Part shown: positions 51,301 through 61,157 of the stretch, piece by piece
Numbering within the stretch: the first letter of the stretch is position 1
Layout: each line of letters starts with the position of its first letter
Assembly: GCF_028389875.1 (NCBI RefSeq)
Contig: NC_084663.1
Location: 209,839,876 to 209,903,875 of the forward strand
Length of the DNA stretch: 64,000 nucleotides
Direction: 5' to 3'
Origin: Rhea pennata
Lineage: Eukaryota; Chordata; Aves; Rheiformes; Rheidae
Program-made: the position numbers and the translations under genes
The notes under the pieces: model-generated
Told to the model about the DNA's origin: nothing
What the model saw: the letters and a program-made list of their open reading frames with translations, nothing else
The model's database searches: none

Positions 51301-54226
51301 ATGCACTTGTTACAGTCATTCAGCTCATACAGATACACTAAAGTTAATTTAAATGAGTCCCTAGCAGAGCAGATGAAGCTATATGGAACTCAGCCTGAAA
51401 ATCTTGGTAAGTAATACTGATCTTTGGGCTGTATATATACTGATAGGTATGCCCAGGAGAAGGACATACCTTTAGGCAAGAAGACCACATCAGTGTGTTT
51501 ATCCATTCAGAGTGGTTCCTGTGGCTTCCATAATATCACAGGTTTTCTCTTACATCTTTTTGTGGGTAGAAGAAAGAGAAAGAAAAGACAAAATCAAATT
51601 GAGGAGATAAGTTGCAAACATTGAAACCATACCATCAGAAATACGTGAACAAGTCTGTTGAAGTTCTGATCAGTTCTAGCCGTATGTGGGCCTTTCTGGA
51701 GCCATCAGGCATCAACAAGCATGTTGGCCTAATCTTTTGAATTAGGCATATTTTCTTTGAACAGTTTAGCTCTATTGCTTGTTCTAGACCTTTACAGTAG
51801 TTAAAAAGACAAATAGCTCTTGTTCCAGTAAGCTCAGCTAAAGTCACTGTCGCAAGGAACCATATAATTTGGCGGCATATGTACAGAATTGTTTGTCATT
51901 GCAAGAATTAGACCACTGCAAATGTGAGCTATTCAGGAGAGTTATGAGTAGGCCAGCTGTGTCTCAGGAATTTAACTCTATATACATATATTTGACACAC
52001 AAACTGATGTAGAAAAAACGTATGCTTTTTTTATTTGCTATCTTTCCTATTTTTTAAATCATACACAGCTAGGTAGAATTCAAGTTGAATGTCCCACAGA
52101 CTCATCACTTCTAACTTTGGATAAATTTCAGTCTCTGATGTTGATCAGAAATTGCAAACAGAAATGAACACAGAAAATGAGTGAGAAAAAGTCAACATTC
52201 AGATTGGATTGTTAATTAAAAATCCTACTAGAGCTGTTCATAACATCTCACTGGACAAGCCACATTAAAGGTTACAGGCAATGCGCATTTTGAGTACTCT
52301 GATCTTCATGAAGTTTAGCAATTACACAGCATTGTTCTTTTCTTTCAAAAGCAAAGACAGATGGAGATGAAAATCTTAGAAATACCTCAGTCCCCCATCA
52401 AAAAGAAAATGTCTTTTCAAAATTCCCATCTGAAACAGAGAATGAGAAGTCTCAAGACAGCTATGAGGAGCTATGGGAAGATGCATTCGCTCCAACTCTT
52501 AGTAGCTTGTTGTATGAAGATGAAAAAGATTTCCAGGTATGAATTAAAGTAATGGGTTCACTGACATGAACTTACTTCAGTCTGGATAATGAACTGCTGC
52601 TAGCAATGGTCCTATCCCCAGGGTTGTTAGGACACAAAAAAAAAAAAAAAAAAAAAAAAAGTCTTTAAAATAATTTATGATTCAGTTGCTTAATCATGGG
52701 CATCTACTGCTATTTGAGATGAAGGACACTCCCCATCTTTCAGATGTGTGGCCAAAAGAGCAAAAGAGCATAGGTTCTGCATCAGGTAGGCCAGCCTCGT
52801 GTGGAGGCCATTTCTGATAGCATGGGACACAAATATTTAGGCAGCTGAACAGTGTCCTAGGAATCAACATATTTAAGTGTCAGAATGAAATTCCCCATGG
52901 AAAGAGCTCTGAACGTCACCAAGTGACAGTTACGAAGGTACTGCCTGCACAGAAGCTCATTTGCTTGGATGTTGATCCTTTTAGAACTTACGTTGCATAG
53001 TAGCGATAAAGGATCAACTGGTCAGTGTAGAGGCTGAGAAAGTGTTTTCTATCAAAACACATAAAATAATGGAAGACAATTTAAAAGGCTTCTTTTCTAG
53101 AAATTGGCATTAGTTTGAGTCATATTCTGCAACTTGTGTTTGGAGAAGTCATCCTGTTGCCCTGCTTAGAGACTGCTTTAAGGAGTCACTCTGTCCTGGA
53201 GTGTCATTATACAGAAAAATTGAACATCTAACAGAATTTGTCCAGGTGTTTGTTCCTGTTTATGTGTTGCCTTGGGAGAGGAAAATTAACTCTTGCTACA
53301 GAGTCCACCCCACTGGCACAGATGCTCCTGAGATTCTTGCACTTTATAACAACTATTGCAAACCCACAGCATCTTACGCCAACAGTGGACTTGCTTTGGC
53401 AGCTAATTTGAAAGCACGTTCTAAATACGACTGAGGTGATTCAATTGCAGTTTTCCTTCTTCCCTCTCCTTGGCTATGTGATCTTGCTCCTGCCCTTATG
53501 GAATTCTAGTGCACGTTTCTAGTGCAATTTTCGGTTGGGTTAGTGACTTGAATTGGCTCAGAGCTCTAGAGAAGCAGCACAAACATGCTGAAAATACATA
53601 GCTGACTTGGACCTTTCTCTCTCCTAACAGTAGTGAGCTGTTGGATTAGCTTTATCCTTCTCACAGATCTAACCTTGAGAGCAGAATTTTGTCTTTACAG
53701 TAAGTAAGTGATAATAGTGAAAATACATAGGAAAAGAAGGGCACAGGAGCCCTACCAGCTTCCTAAGCTAAGCTGGTAGGGCTGACGGTTTGAAAAGAAG
53801 CATCTCTTTACTTGTAAACAGAGCCTATTACAGAAATCATTGAACATGGCAACCCCAGGATACGCTCTAGGTGACCCTGCTGAGTGGGGAGGTTGGAGCA
53901 GATGATCTCCAGAGGTCCCTTCCAGCCTTACTGATCCTATGATCGCATTTTTTACAGTTGCTTTGAAGAAGAAAACAGCTGTCTTTTGAAACACTGCCTC
54001 TTTTCTGTATAATTGTAGAATAATGTTCTCTCTTCTTAAGGAATACTTAAAATTGGGTCCTCTGGAGACAAAGCTAATGTGTGTGGTTGGAAGAGCCATG
54101 CCTATTCATAAAGAATCACAAGAAATGCCTAGCAAGAGCCACTTTGAAGATGGTTTTATCAGTAAATCAGACAGGCACATCACAGCTCAGATGATCAAAT
54201 CCTTATCTAAGGAAAAGGTTGGTTAA
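36300..54226 (+). CDS. CCDC83: Coiled-coil domain-containing protein 83, whole coding span
   Basis: Ten coding exons (36,300-36,385; 42,926-43,010; 44,687-44,855; 45,473-45,640; 48,175-48,266; 49,163-49,231; 49,720-49,841; 50,897-50,982; 52,352-52,536; 54,041-54,226) join in frame with canonical GT/AG borders and give 1,248 bases, 415 residues plus stop, about the length of human CCDC83. The product is largely a charged coiled coil (residues about 35-265), then an acidic variable linker (about 285-345) and a conserved C-terminal segment (LYEDEKDFQ with [11 protein letters not shown]). Marks that match the mammalian protein as I recall it include YKNVGS, LTQAAGL and the C-terminal segment. Molecular function is unknown; in mammals it is testis-enriched. 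No stop or frameshift is seen, so the gene looks functional. The gene is tail-to-tail with PICALM. Confidence 0.93.
37570..39250 (+). mobile_element. CR1 LINE, 5'-truncated, nearly full RT
   Basis: Starts in the region before RT ([16 protein letters not shown]) and runs through RT to the complete 3' tail (ending GATTCTATGATT at 39,250). RT marks: RRPV-type block near 37,920 ([16 protein letters not shown]), [12 protein letters not shown] and FADD at about 38,385. It is interrupted by a stop at 37,767-37,769 and frame changes near 38,240 and 38,495. Over the stretch shared with the 17-19.3 kb copy it is nearly identical (a few differences per 100 bases by eye), so both come from a young subfamily. 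It inserted in sense orientation in CCDC83 intron 2. Confidence 0.95.
41254..41268. repeat. Poly-A tract (A15) after near-duplicate 20-mers
   Basis: Preceded at 41,205-41,241 by two imperfect copies of GATCTTAGAAGTGAGATACT. Confidence 0.8.
42926..43010 (+). CDS. CCDC83: CCDC83 coding exon 2
   Basis: Acceptor TTTCTCCATAG; donor AAAGA|GTAAGT. Residues 29-57, from [11 protein letters not shown] to KNKEYHER, the start of the coiled coil. The first base completes a Gln codon with the preceding exon. Confidence 0.93.
43011..44686 (+). other. CCDC83: CCDC83 intron 3
   Basis: 1.7 kb, no repeat recognised. A 123-codon open frame on - (43,928-44,299) has no supporting feature. Confidence 0.85.
44687..44855 (+). 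CDS. CCDC83: CCDC83 coding exon 3
   Basis: Acceptor TTCTTTCACAG; donor AAAG|GTGTGT, a weaker but acceptable donor. Residues 58-113 plus one base. Heptad-rich ([14 protein letters not shown]) with the conserved [14 protein letters not shown]. Confidence 0.94.
45473..45640 (+). CDS. CCDC83: CCDC83 coding exon 4
   Basis: Acceptor TTCTTTAACAG; donor ACAG|GTCAGT. Residues 114-169 plus one base. Coiled coil with the highly conserved [12 protein letters not shown] block. Confidence 0.95.
45641..48174 (+). other. CCDC83: CCDC83 intron 5
   Basis: 2.5 kb without recognised repeats or exons. Confidence 0.85.
48175..48266 (+). CDS. CCDC83: CCDC83 coding exon 5
   Basis: Acceptor GTTTTTGAAG, interrupted by GA but with a T-rich tract; donor TGAG|GTATTC. 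Residues 170-200, [15 protein letters not shown] to EQAPE. A less conserved part of the coiled coil. Phase agrees with both neighbours. Confidence 0.88.
49163..49231 (+). CDS. CCDC83: CCDC83 coding exon 6
   Basis: Acceptor CTATTTTCTCAG; donor AGAG|GTAAGA. Residues 201-223, [20 protein letters not shown] then KQE. The AVKxIDK and ENxWLKxE positions are family marks. Confidence 0.94.
49720..49841 (+). CDS. CCDC83: CCDC83 coding exon 7
   Basis: Acceptor TTTTTCACAAAAG; donor CCAG|GTAAAA. Residues 224-263 plus two bases: end of the coiled coil, [12 protein letters not shown] to LQNLRVPR. Confidence 0.94.
50897..50982 (+). CDS. CCDC83: CCDC83 coding exon 8
   Basis: Acceptor TTTAATTTTGTAG; donor GAAG|GTAATT. 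Residues 264-292 plus one base. Begins with the conserved [10 protein letters not shown]; the rest diverges. Confidence 0.93.
51365..51406 (+). other. CCDC83: Possible 42-base cassette exon in CCDC83
   Basis: Flanked by CCCTAG and CTTG|GTAAGT. Its length is a multiple of three and it stays open in the phase set by exons 8 and 9, adding 14 residues ([14 protein letters not shown]). The polypyrimidine tract is poor. Confidence 0.25.
52352..52536 (+). CDS. CCDC83: CCDC83 coding exon 9
   Basis: Acceptor TTTTCTTTCAAAAG; donor CCAG|GTATGA. Residues 293-354. An acidic, Ser/Asn-rich variable linker, then the conserved LYEDEKDFQ. Confidence 0.93.
52636..52660. repeat. Poly-A tract (A25)
   Basis: An uninterrupted A25 within the last CCDC83 intron. 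No retroposon body precedes it. Confidence 0.9.
53861..53946 (+). mobile_element. CR1 LINE 3' tail fragment
   Basis: About 85 bases of the CR1 3' end (CTCTAGGTGACCCTGCTGAG to ATCCTATGATC) in the last CCDC83 intron, 95 bases before the last exon. Confidence 0.92.
54041..54226 (+). CDS. CCDC83: CCDC83 last coding exon
   Basis: Acceptor CTCTCTTCTTAAG; stop TAA at 54,224-54,226. Residues 355-415, with the conserved [13 protein letters not shown] and a C-terminal helix ending [15 protein letters not shown]. An internal GT follows ...GAAAAG close to the stop, but no downstream coding exon is needed. Confidence 0.93.
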   Translation, partial: EYLKLGPLETKLMCVVGRAMPIHKESQEMPSKSHFEDGFISKSDRHITAQMIKSLSKEKVG

Positions 54227-54274
54227 AAATAGACAACCTGTGCTGTTAATGTAGAAATGTAACATTCTTAGTTC

Positions 54275-54280
54275 ATTAAA
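54275..54280 (+). terminator. CCDC83: CCDC83 poly(A) signal ATTAAA
   Basis: The common variant signal, 49 bases after the stop, followed by a GT-rich element (GTGTGTGGCATTGTGCTTTGTG minus its ends) at about 54,303-54,324, as expected for cleavage near 54,300. Confidence 0.7.
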
Positions 54281-54329
54281 TATTTACTCTGTTCATAAAG
54301 GAGTGTGTGGCATTGTGCTTTGTGACCAG

Positions 54330-57300
54330 AATATTACGATTCACACTTTAGAAGTTTAATTAGAGGTATGTCTGTGTCCCCATGGCTGGAAAGATGATTC
54401 TTTCCTCACCACTGCAAGCCTCAGTGGTGACTCTTGCACAGTTCCTTGGGCTTCTCAATCCGAGTTCATGTTCACAACATGAACACGGCTTATGGCATTG
54501 ATTCTGTGATTTTTTTTCCACTCATACTGCACATTCTGGAAGCCCTATCTGGGGTACAGAATACACTTTCCAACAGGCGTAAGTAGGCTTCTGACCTATG
54601 CATTTCCCTCCTTAGGAACTTTCTGTAATATTGAATATTCTGATTTAAACTGTAGATGGGTTAATCAATCAAGTGCCTTTTTTTATCTTTTTATTTTTTT
54701 GTTAAACCAGCATATACCCACATGATAGCTTATCTCATACTTCAGTGAAAACTTTTGTATGTCTCAAGAGAACTCAGATATTCCTGCCCATCAGGTGTCT
54801 CCTTGCAAGTGAGTCAAACTGTTGTCCTCGCTCCACTGACTATCACTGTCTGGACCCAAGGAGCCATCTAAAGGTTGGAGCCTTGATTTCAGACTGAACC
54901 ATACATGCCCTGCCCTGTAGTAACTAGATGAGGTTGGATGGAGCTGCTGTGGCCGGAGTGCAGGGGCATCGCCATACAGATTGAGGTGACCCCAAGCAGC
55001 CACAGCAAGAGATGAGGACACTCACCTGTGCGGTGCTAATGGTTTAAGGCTAGCAGAAACCTCCCCTTGGCTATGCTGTGTGGTTTTTTTTGACTGAAGC
55101 ACAAGCCAAATGAAATGGCTTACTAGCAGGAAGATTAGTTCTGCTCAGTGATTACTTTTGCCTTTTCATTTAGCCACAGATTAGACTACTGCTTGTGCTG
55201 AGCAGCTTTTCAAAGAAAGGCCTCTCCTTCCTCCCACTGCTCCCCAGAGGGCATTTACCTTTTCTTAGCAGTGTATATGTAGGCCCAGTTACAGGCTCCC
55301 CTTAGCTTATGCCCGGAAACCACGCCACCACATGCAGGCATGTGGCATGACAACATGCACTTGTACCTCAGAAAAAGTAAGTTTGTGTCTTGAAATCAGT
55401 GTTCAGCCTGTGTGGGTGAGAGGGAGTTAAAAAGAAATCTGGAACATGCTAATTAGGGTGCAAGCCACAGGCAGCCTGCACAGGCTAGAAGCAACAGCCT
55501 GTAGCAAAATTTATTTAGTGAAGTGTCCCAAATCCCCTTGACTTCCATGGGATTAGCATTAAGGCCAGCCTGAGGCTTTTATATGGAGAACAATTAGGTC
55601 TTCGACAAATGAGACATCTGGATCTGATAATTTTGTTACTGGCAAAAATCTCTCAGAAGTGAGCAACGTTTGTAAAACAGTGGGCTGGTCAGTACATTTT
55701 CCGGCAGCGTGGCCAGCATTTCCAACGCCTGCTTAAGCAATGGGAGGCATCGGTCACGGCGCCAGTTAGTGCAAAACTTACCGCCCCACAGTTGGCCGTA
55801 AGGTCTCAGCGTTCTGAAATAGTTGCTCTCTGTCACTGCGTTTCTGTTGTGCGAGACAAGCATAGGGCATCACTTGGGCTACAGGACACAGGAAAAAAAA
55901 AAAGAAAAAAGAAAAAAGAATCCATCTGTCCACACAGCTACAATCCAAGCAAAAGCTCTGTTGCATCAGAGTTACATTTTTAATTGGCACTTACACAACT
56001 CCTTAAGAAACTTGCAGTTTTTATAGGGAAAAAAAAAAAAAAAAACACAAGTATTGGCTGGATTCAAAGTTAAAGAAATATGAGTGGCACCCCAGTTACA
56101 CGTTAAGCACCCTGTAATAAAAAACAATTTTAACAGCATTGAAGTGCATGTGCTGGAACTGAGTAACATCAACCCATTAAATGCCTGAGCAAGTACAACC
56201 GAGTGGGATGTTGTGCACGGCTCGCCTGTGCTGACAGACGTGATTAAGGGAGCTGCTTACCTCAGCACATTACTGGGTTGAATTGTTGCTCAGAGAGGTC
56301 TGAGCAGTTTCGCTGTGAAATCAAGGGTTACATTATCGTCTGGCTGTTTAAGTACGATTTCTCCCCAGCCTGCGCTGCAGCGAATATATGTTACTTAACT
56401 CTTGGTCTGTTTTTTGAGACGTTTGCAGTCCCTGATGCAGCTGAGTTATATAACCTGGCAGTCCCGTCACAGGCCCAGACATGCATGTTTTTGGAAGTGA
56501 GGGTAGGAGAGTTGGTCTGCAGCGCGGGCACTCGTTTGGCTACTCTCCCGAAGCTAATAAAGTATTTCTGCTTCCTAAAAGGAGTTTGCCAGAACAAGGC
56601 CAAGACAGAAGCTAATGGCCTTAAAAGTCATACTGCAGTGACAAGTAAGGAACAGAGCATCTAATGGTGCTAGCAGCTAAGCCGCTGACGTTTTGTAGAT
56701 GGATAATCCTCTGAAATGACCTTCCCTTGGGTTTCCAGTCCACTGTCGGCGGAAGACCATTTCTTTGCAATACTTGCACTCCAGAACTTGTGCTCTGCAG
56801 ATTATCACAAACATTTGATGATGTTTTAGGAAAAATTGCTTCACAACAATATACTGTGCTTTATAAAAATCAGCAGAAACTGTTTTCATGCCATGGCCCG
56901 TGAAGCATTTCCACTGGGTCAGAGAAAGCTGGTATTTGACACGGTGCTGGCTCTCTCCCTCGCTTTCACTCGTTAAAGTGCAGCAAGAGGTCACAATTAT
57001 AATCAAATACACAGCTTAGCTGGCACAGGGAAAGTTCAGTTTTAAATACAGTAAGTCCAAGATCCATGCTATGAAAATAAGTCAGAGACTCCAGAGACGC
57101 CTTGTGTACCACAGCTGCAGAGTATCTAGAGCAACACGGCTGCATCCAGCGCATCGTCAGTAGCATTCATCAGATCACACAACGGAACTGAGAAATTTGG
57201 CTGCTTGTTCCAAGGCTTTTCATCTTTGCCAAAGGAAATTTCATCAGCAGCAAGGCAAGAGAAGAAATAAGAAATGTGTTTTACTCAACTCATACTGAAA

Positions 57301-59230
57301 TCTTGGGCAAATCATCTCCCACAAGTAAAATGCAGGTAGTATTTACTCAGCTTTTAGATGCAGAAGGGTGCCAAGAGGGTTCTGTTCTCATTCTCTTGAT
57401 CTAGCCAGGACATAGCATACTGATCAGCTAATTCTCATCATTTTCCAGTTTTGACATAGAAGCAGAAACATCTAAAACTCAGACTTTTCTTGTTGGGCAA
57501 ATTCAGTTAAAGCTGTCAAGACTATTTCTGCTTTCCACCGTGCAGCTGCTAAGGTCAAAAGCTTGTCAAGAGGCCAAGGAGAAAGTTTATTTACATGTGC
57601 TCTCGTTAACATTGGTTTTGCTTCTGTATTCAGCAAGTTTCTTCCCTACCCCTCACAGGATCTTCTGTCTTCTGCTACCAGCAGCATTTATTGTCTCTCT
57701 AGTATTTTGGTACCAGATACTTACTTTTCTGCCCCAATCCCCCTTTATCCCAACGATGTTTAATTCTTTTACCTCATCCCCAAGCCTCTACCTGCACTCT
57801 GAAAAGAGGCACCATTTGTTCAACAGAAGGTGCGAGTTTTGCTACGTCCCTCCTCCTTGCTGAAGACCTGTTTAGCAGCTCGGTGCTGTGGCTTTTTCCT
57901 CATACGACTTATCCCAATAGCTGGTTAGACAGACCGTCTGATGCCACATAAGCAGACAGCTTTATGTATCTTCTGAGGTACCATCTGTGTCAATTTATTG
58001 CAGGCAGCAGTTTAATTTCTGACTTTGGGGAAACAAAAGAACAGCTTGAGAGTTCTGATTTACCTCCAGGTGAACGTTCTACATTTGGGCTTTTAGGAAC
58101 TGCATGCATTCACGAGCTGCTCAGGTTCTTGGTTTGGCAAAAGCAACTGCCCTAAGAAATAAATCGCACAGTCATTCTGTTTTCATTTAAGATAAAACTC
58201 ACTCTGTGATGAAAAAAAAAAAATCATTGTGGTTCTGCCCTCTAAAAGCACCACATCCTCCACTGCTTATTAAGAGTAGGCAGCTTTCCCAAGTTATTGA
58301 ATTTAGAATAGCAAACTCTATTAAGCCAATTTTGAAGAGAATCAAGTTTTCATATCCCCTTCAAAACTGAAAAGTGCCTGTAATTCAAAAGAAATACATC
58401 TGTGAGCTGTATTTTTCAGTTAATATACAACTGTTATTCTAGCAGTATCAAAAGCAGAAATCTTTATTGGGAACAATGTAGCAGGGGAAAATAATTCTCA
58501 GGAAAATTCTCAAGACAGTTTTTCTCTGAAGAATAAATTAAAAGCAAGCTTTATTAAGCAAGGCCTCCAACAAGGTTTTAGCTTGGTCAGCAGTTGTATT
58601 TAAAAAAAACCACGACGACAGTAAGGGATAACAGAAGCAGTATTAGTGATCCCTACAGAAGAGCCCATTTTTTGGCACTAGGATGGTTTGCAACCTGTGG
58701 CACCACGAGGTGTTTCTGAAGCACTTCCGAAGGATCGTAAAGGATCTTTGAAAGCAGATCTGTCATCAGTGACCACTAGACTTAACAAAACTGACGGACT
58801 GAAACTACTGTGCAGAGCATCAGGACCCTAATTAGATAACGCGGTTGATGTTTGTTGTTTTATATCTCAGCACACTGGGAGATGGAGGAGGATCAACAAG
58901 GTCTCCCTTGATCTTTTACACAAGCTGTTAACTGTGTTGCAGCACAGCGGACCCTCTGGCAGTTGACCAGTTCCGTTACCAGTGCACAGAGAGGTACAGC
59001 TTTCTCAAAATGACCCTAGCTTCAGAGCTTGTGCTCTTGATATTCAGGCTACAAGCAAAAACTGAAAGGAAGATGCTCTTTGCAATATACTCCCAAATTC
59101 AAAGTCTGAGTTGTACTCTCTACTTGAGAAGAGCGGAGTTCGCTTCTATCACAATTCCATGTAGTGAAAAGTAGCAAGCGGCTCAAAGCTTCTCTGGCAC
59201 CACCTTAAGCTGGAAGCCTTGGGGCAAGGT
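54330..59230. other. Intergenic gap between CCDC83 and PICALM
   Basis: No gene, CR1 or RNA gene recognised. Open frames of up to 128 codons (56,278-56,664 on +) have no family features. A purine-rich A/G run lies at about 55,890-55,920 and an A-run at 56,029-56,045. Confidence 0.55.
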
Positions 59231-59232
59231 GC

Positions 59233-59465
59233 TTTTTTTTTTTTTTTTTTTTTTTGGGGGGGTGAATATCACAGAATCAGTAAGGTTGGAAGGGACCTCT
59301 GGAGATCATTTAGTCCAACCCCCCTGCTCAAGCAGGGTCACCTAGAACATGTTAGACAAGGCTGCAGCAACAAGGACCCTCCCCCCCACCCCTGGCTGAC
59401 GCCTGGGCTTGAACCAGGGACCTTTAGATTTTTAGTCTAATGCTCTTCTAGCTGAACTGAATCTC
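59233..59465 (-). mobile_element. tRNA-Phe-like SINE with CR1 tail and A-tail
   Basis: Read on -: a tRNA-like head at about 59,465-59,395 with GAGCATTAGACTAAAAATC then TAAAGGTCCCTGGTTCAAG, closest to tRNA-Phe in its anticodon stem and T arm. Box B (GGTTCAAGCCC, 59,415-59,405) fits the consensus; box A is degenerate. After a G-rich linker comes about 105 bases of CR1 3' end (CTTGTCTAACATGTTCTAGG to TTACTGATTCTGTGAT), then TTCACC, a C-run and A23. A composite SINE mobilised by CR1 machinery is the natural reading. The A-tail is odd, since CR1 elements end in octamers and not poly-A. Confidence 0.75.
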
Positions 59466-59689
59466 TCTGCATCTCACCCAATTATGACCAGTGCAAGTTT
59501 ACTACCATGAATGAATATTCTGAAAGAAATAGAAGATAGTGAAATATCATTTTAAGTAAAGAAGCCAGCTCTTGAGACAATTCACTGCGATGGAACTGAG
59601 GCAGTCCCGTACAGCACCACAGGAAGAAAGATGCTACACGCGTCATTCGCGGATTCACAGGGCTGTGCTTCCTGTAACACAAGATGCAC

Positions 59690-61142
59690 ATATGAAATAA
59701 ATTTGGTATTTTATTAAGTAAACAAAGCAATCAGTGCACATTTTAAGCAGCAAAAAGAAAAGAAGCACCTTAGACTTTCATACCGTAACAAAAGTTCTGT
59801 GGAAGCTGCATTTTATTTGAAAATCCACCCATTTTCGCTAACATACATTTTAATATTTTAAACAAAAATAGAATCTGCAGAGACAATGCAGCAAGTATGC
59901 TTAATTCATGTACAGAATTGCTTTCATATCACTGACTATCCTTCTGAATACCCCTCTCCACCCAAAAGTTACGATGTATTTACACAAAGCACCGATCAAC
60001 AGTGCTACTTTAATTCATTAACTAGAATCCCACAACACATATGTAAGGAAGCTACTTCCTTTTTTTTTTTTTTTTTTTTTTTTCTTTTTTTTAACTTTTT
60101 AAAAGGTACATGATCATAAACATGGCACTAGCCAAATGAAAAAACTCCCCCCCACCCCCATAATACATTTTTTTTTAAACAGAAAAGAAGGAAAGTCTTA
60201 AAGTGAAAGCAATTCCTCACATTCATTTTGGAAAGGCCTTATAATGTCAAATGTAAAAATAATGACATGCCAAGCACAAAGCAATAAAGTTCCTTCCCAA
60301 TGCACTGATGCTGAATTAAAAATGTAGTGCTTCTTCTAGTCAGTTAACTGTTCCCTTGCAAAATCCTAGGCACAGAATTGACTATAAGGATTAATGCATT
60401 TTACAGCTCTTCCCTAATTCCCATATATACTGAGAAATCATTAGATTCAGATCTTTAAAATATTTAGTGCTCTGTATGTCAGCTGAAAAGCATTCTGAAT
60501 CAGATTCATTCTTTGTGGATAAAAATCAGACATACTGTATACATCCATACTCATTTTCATAAGGAGTTTTTTTGATACAATATTAATGTTAAATTGATAA
60601 TCATAAATAAATACAAACAATAATACATAAGGAATGTCTACTGCAAACTGAATATATAATTTTTAAAAAAAGTTAATTTCCATTACTGCTGTGCCTACAT
60701 TTGTGAGGACTGAAGAAAAGGTAACTGCAGAATTAAGAGTTAGGATTTGACCCTCCCCTCCCCAAAGTCTTATTTTAAGTTATGGTAAAGGACATCTCCA
60801 TTCCAGACAGCATTTCCAAATATAAATCTTAATTTCCAGAATAAAGGCTTCTCTTTGCATGTTACTGGTTATGGATATTATTAGAAGCTGAAAGTATTGA
60901 TGTATTAGTCACCAGGACAAGACACAGATCTTAGTCTTAATTCATGGCAATTCTTGGCTTCATACTGCGTATTGATGCTTTCCTATGGAGTTGTCCCAGG
61001 TTCCTTCATTGGTCTTCATCATTTTACTGCATCGTTTAATGGAAGAGGAGACTCAAAGACTGAAGTTCATTTTCTTCTGGAAGTAGGGTTTACTGGTGAG
61101 CACGTCTTTTTGAAACTGTTCCTTTCTTTTCCATCTAAACAG
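59690..61142 (-). other. PICALM: PICALM 3' UTR
   Basis: An AT-rich, repeat-poor block on - after the PICALM stop codon, with AATAAA signals (on -) at 59,817-59,812 and 59,715-59,710. Cleavage near 59,690 would give a UTR of about 1.45 kb. A T24 run followed by C and T8 on + (60,060-60,092) appears as an A-tract in the transcript. Confidence 0.55.
59710..59715 (-). terminator. PICALM: PICALM distal poly(A) signal AATAAA
   Basis: TTTATT on + is AATAAA on -. Another copy at 59,812-59,817 could be a proximal site. Neither is proven. Confidence 0.45.
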
Positions 61143-61157
61143 TTACATAAACTGAAT
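61143..61157 (-). CDS. PICALM: PICALM terminal coding exon (IQFM, stop)
   Basis: PICALM is the clathrin assembly adaptor (CALM/AP180 family) that binds PIP2, clathrin and SNAREs in endocytosis. On - the sequence reads GGATTTTTTAATCTTTACAG, a strong acceptor, then ATT CAG TTT ATG TAA. Vertebrate PICALM ends in IQFM, and its last exon is known to be mostly UTR. The position, downstream of and convergent with CCDC83, is the known vertebrate gene order. The coding part is only 12 sense bases, so identity rests on the motif, acceptor and synteny together. The preceding exon lies beyond the window. Confidence 0.72.
   Translation of the reverse strand: MQFM

Noticed and set aside
53201-53434. Extra CCDC83 exon from the 77-codon + frame
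   Set aside because: No acceptor or donor in phase with exons 9 and 10, and no similarity to the family.
56278-56664. 128-codon + frame in the CCDC83-PICALM gap
   Set aside because: No family resemblance and no promoter or splice evidence.
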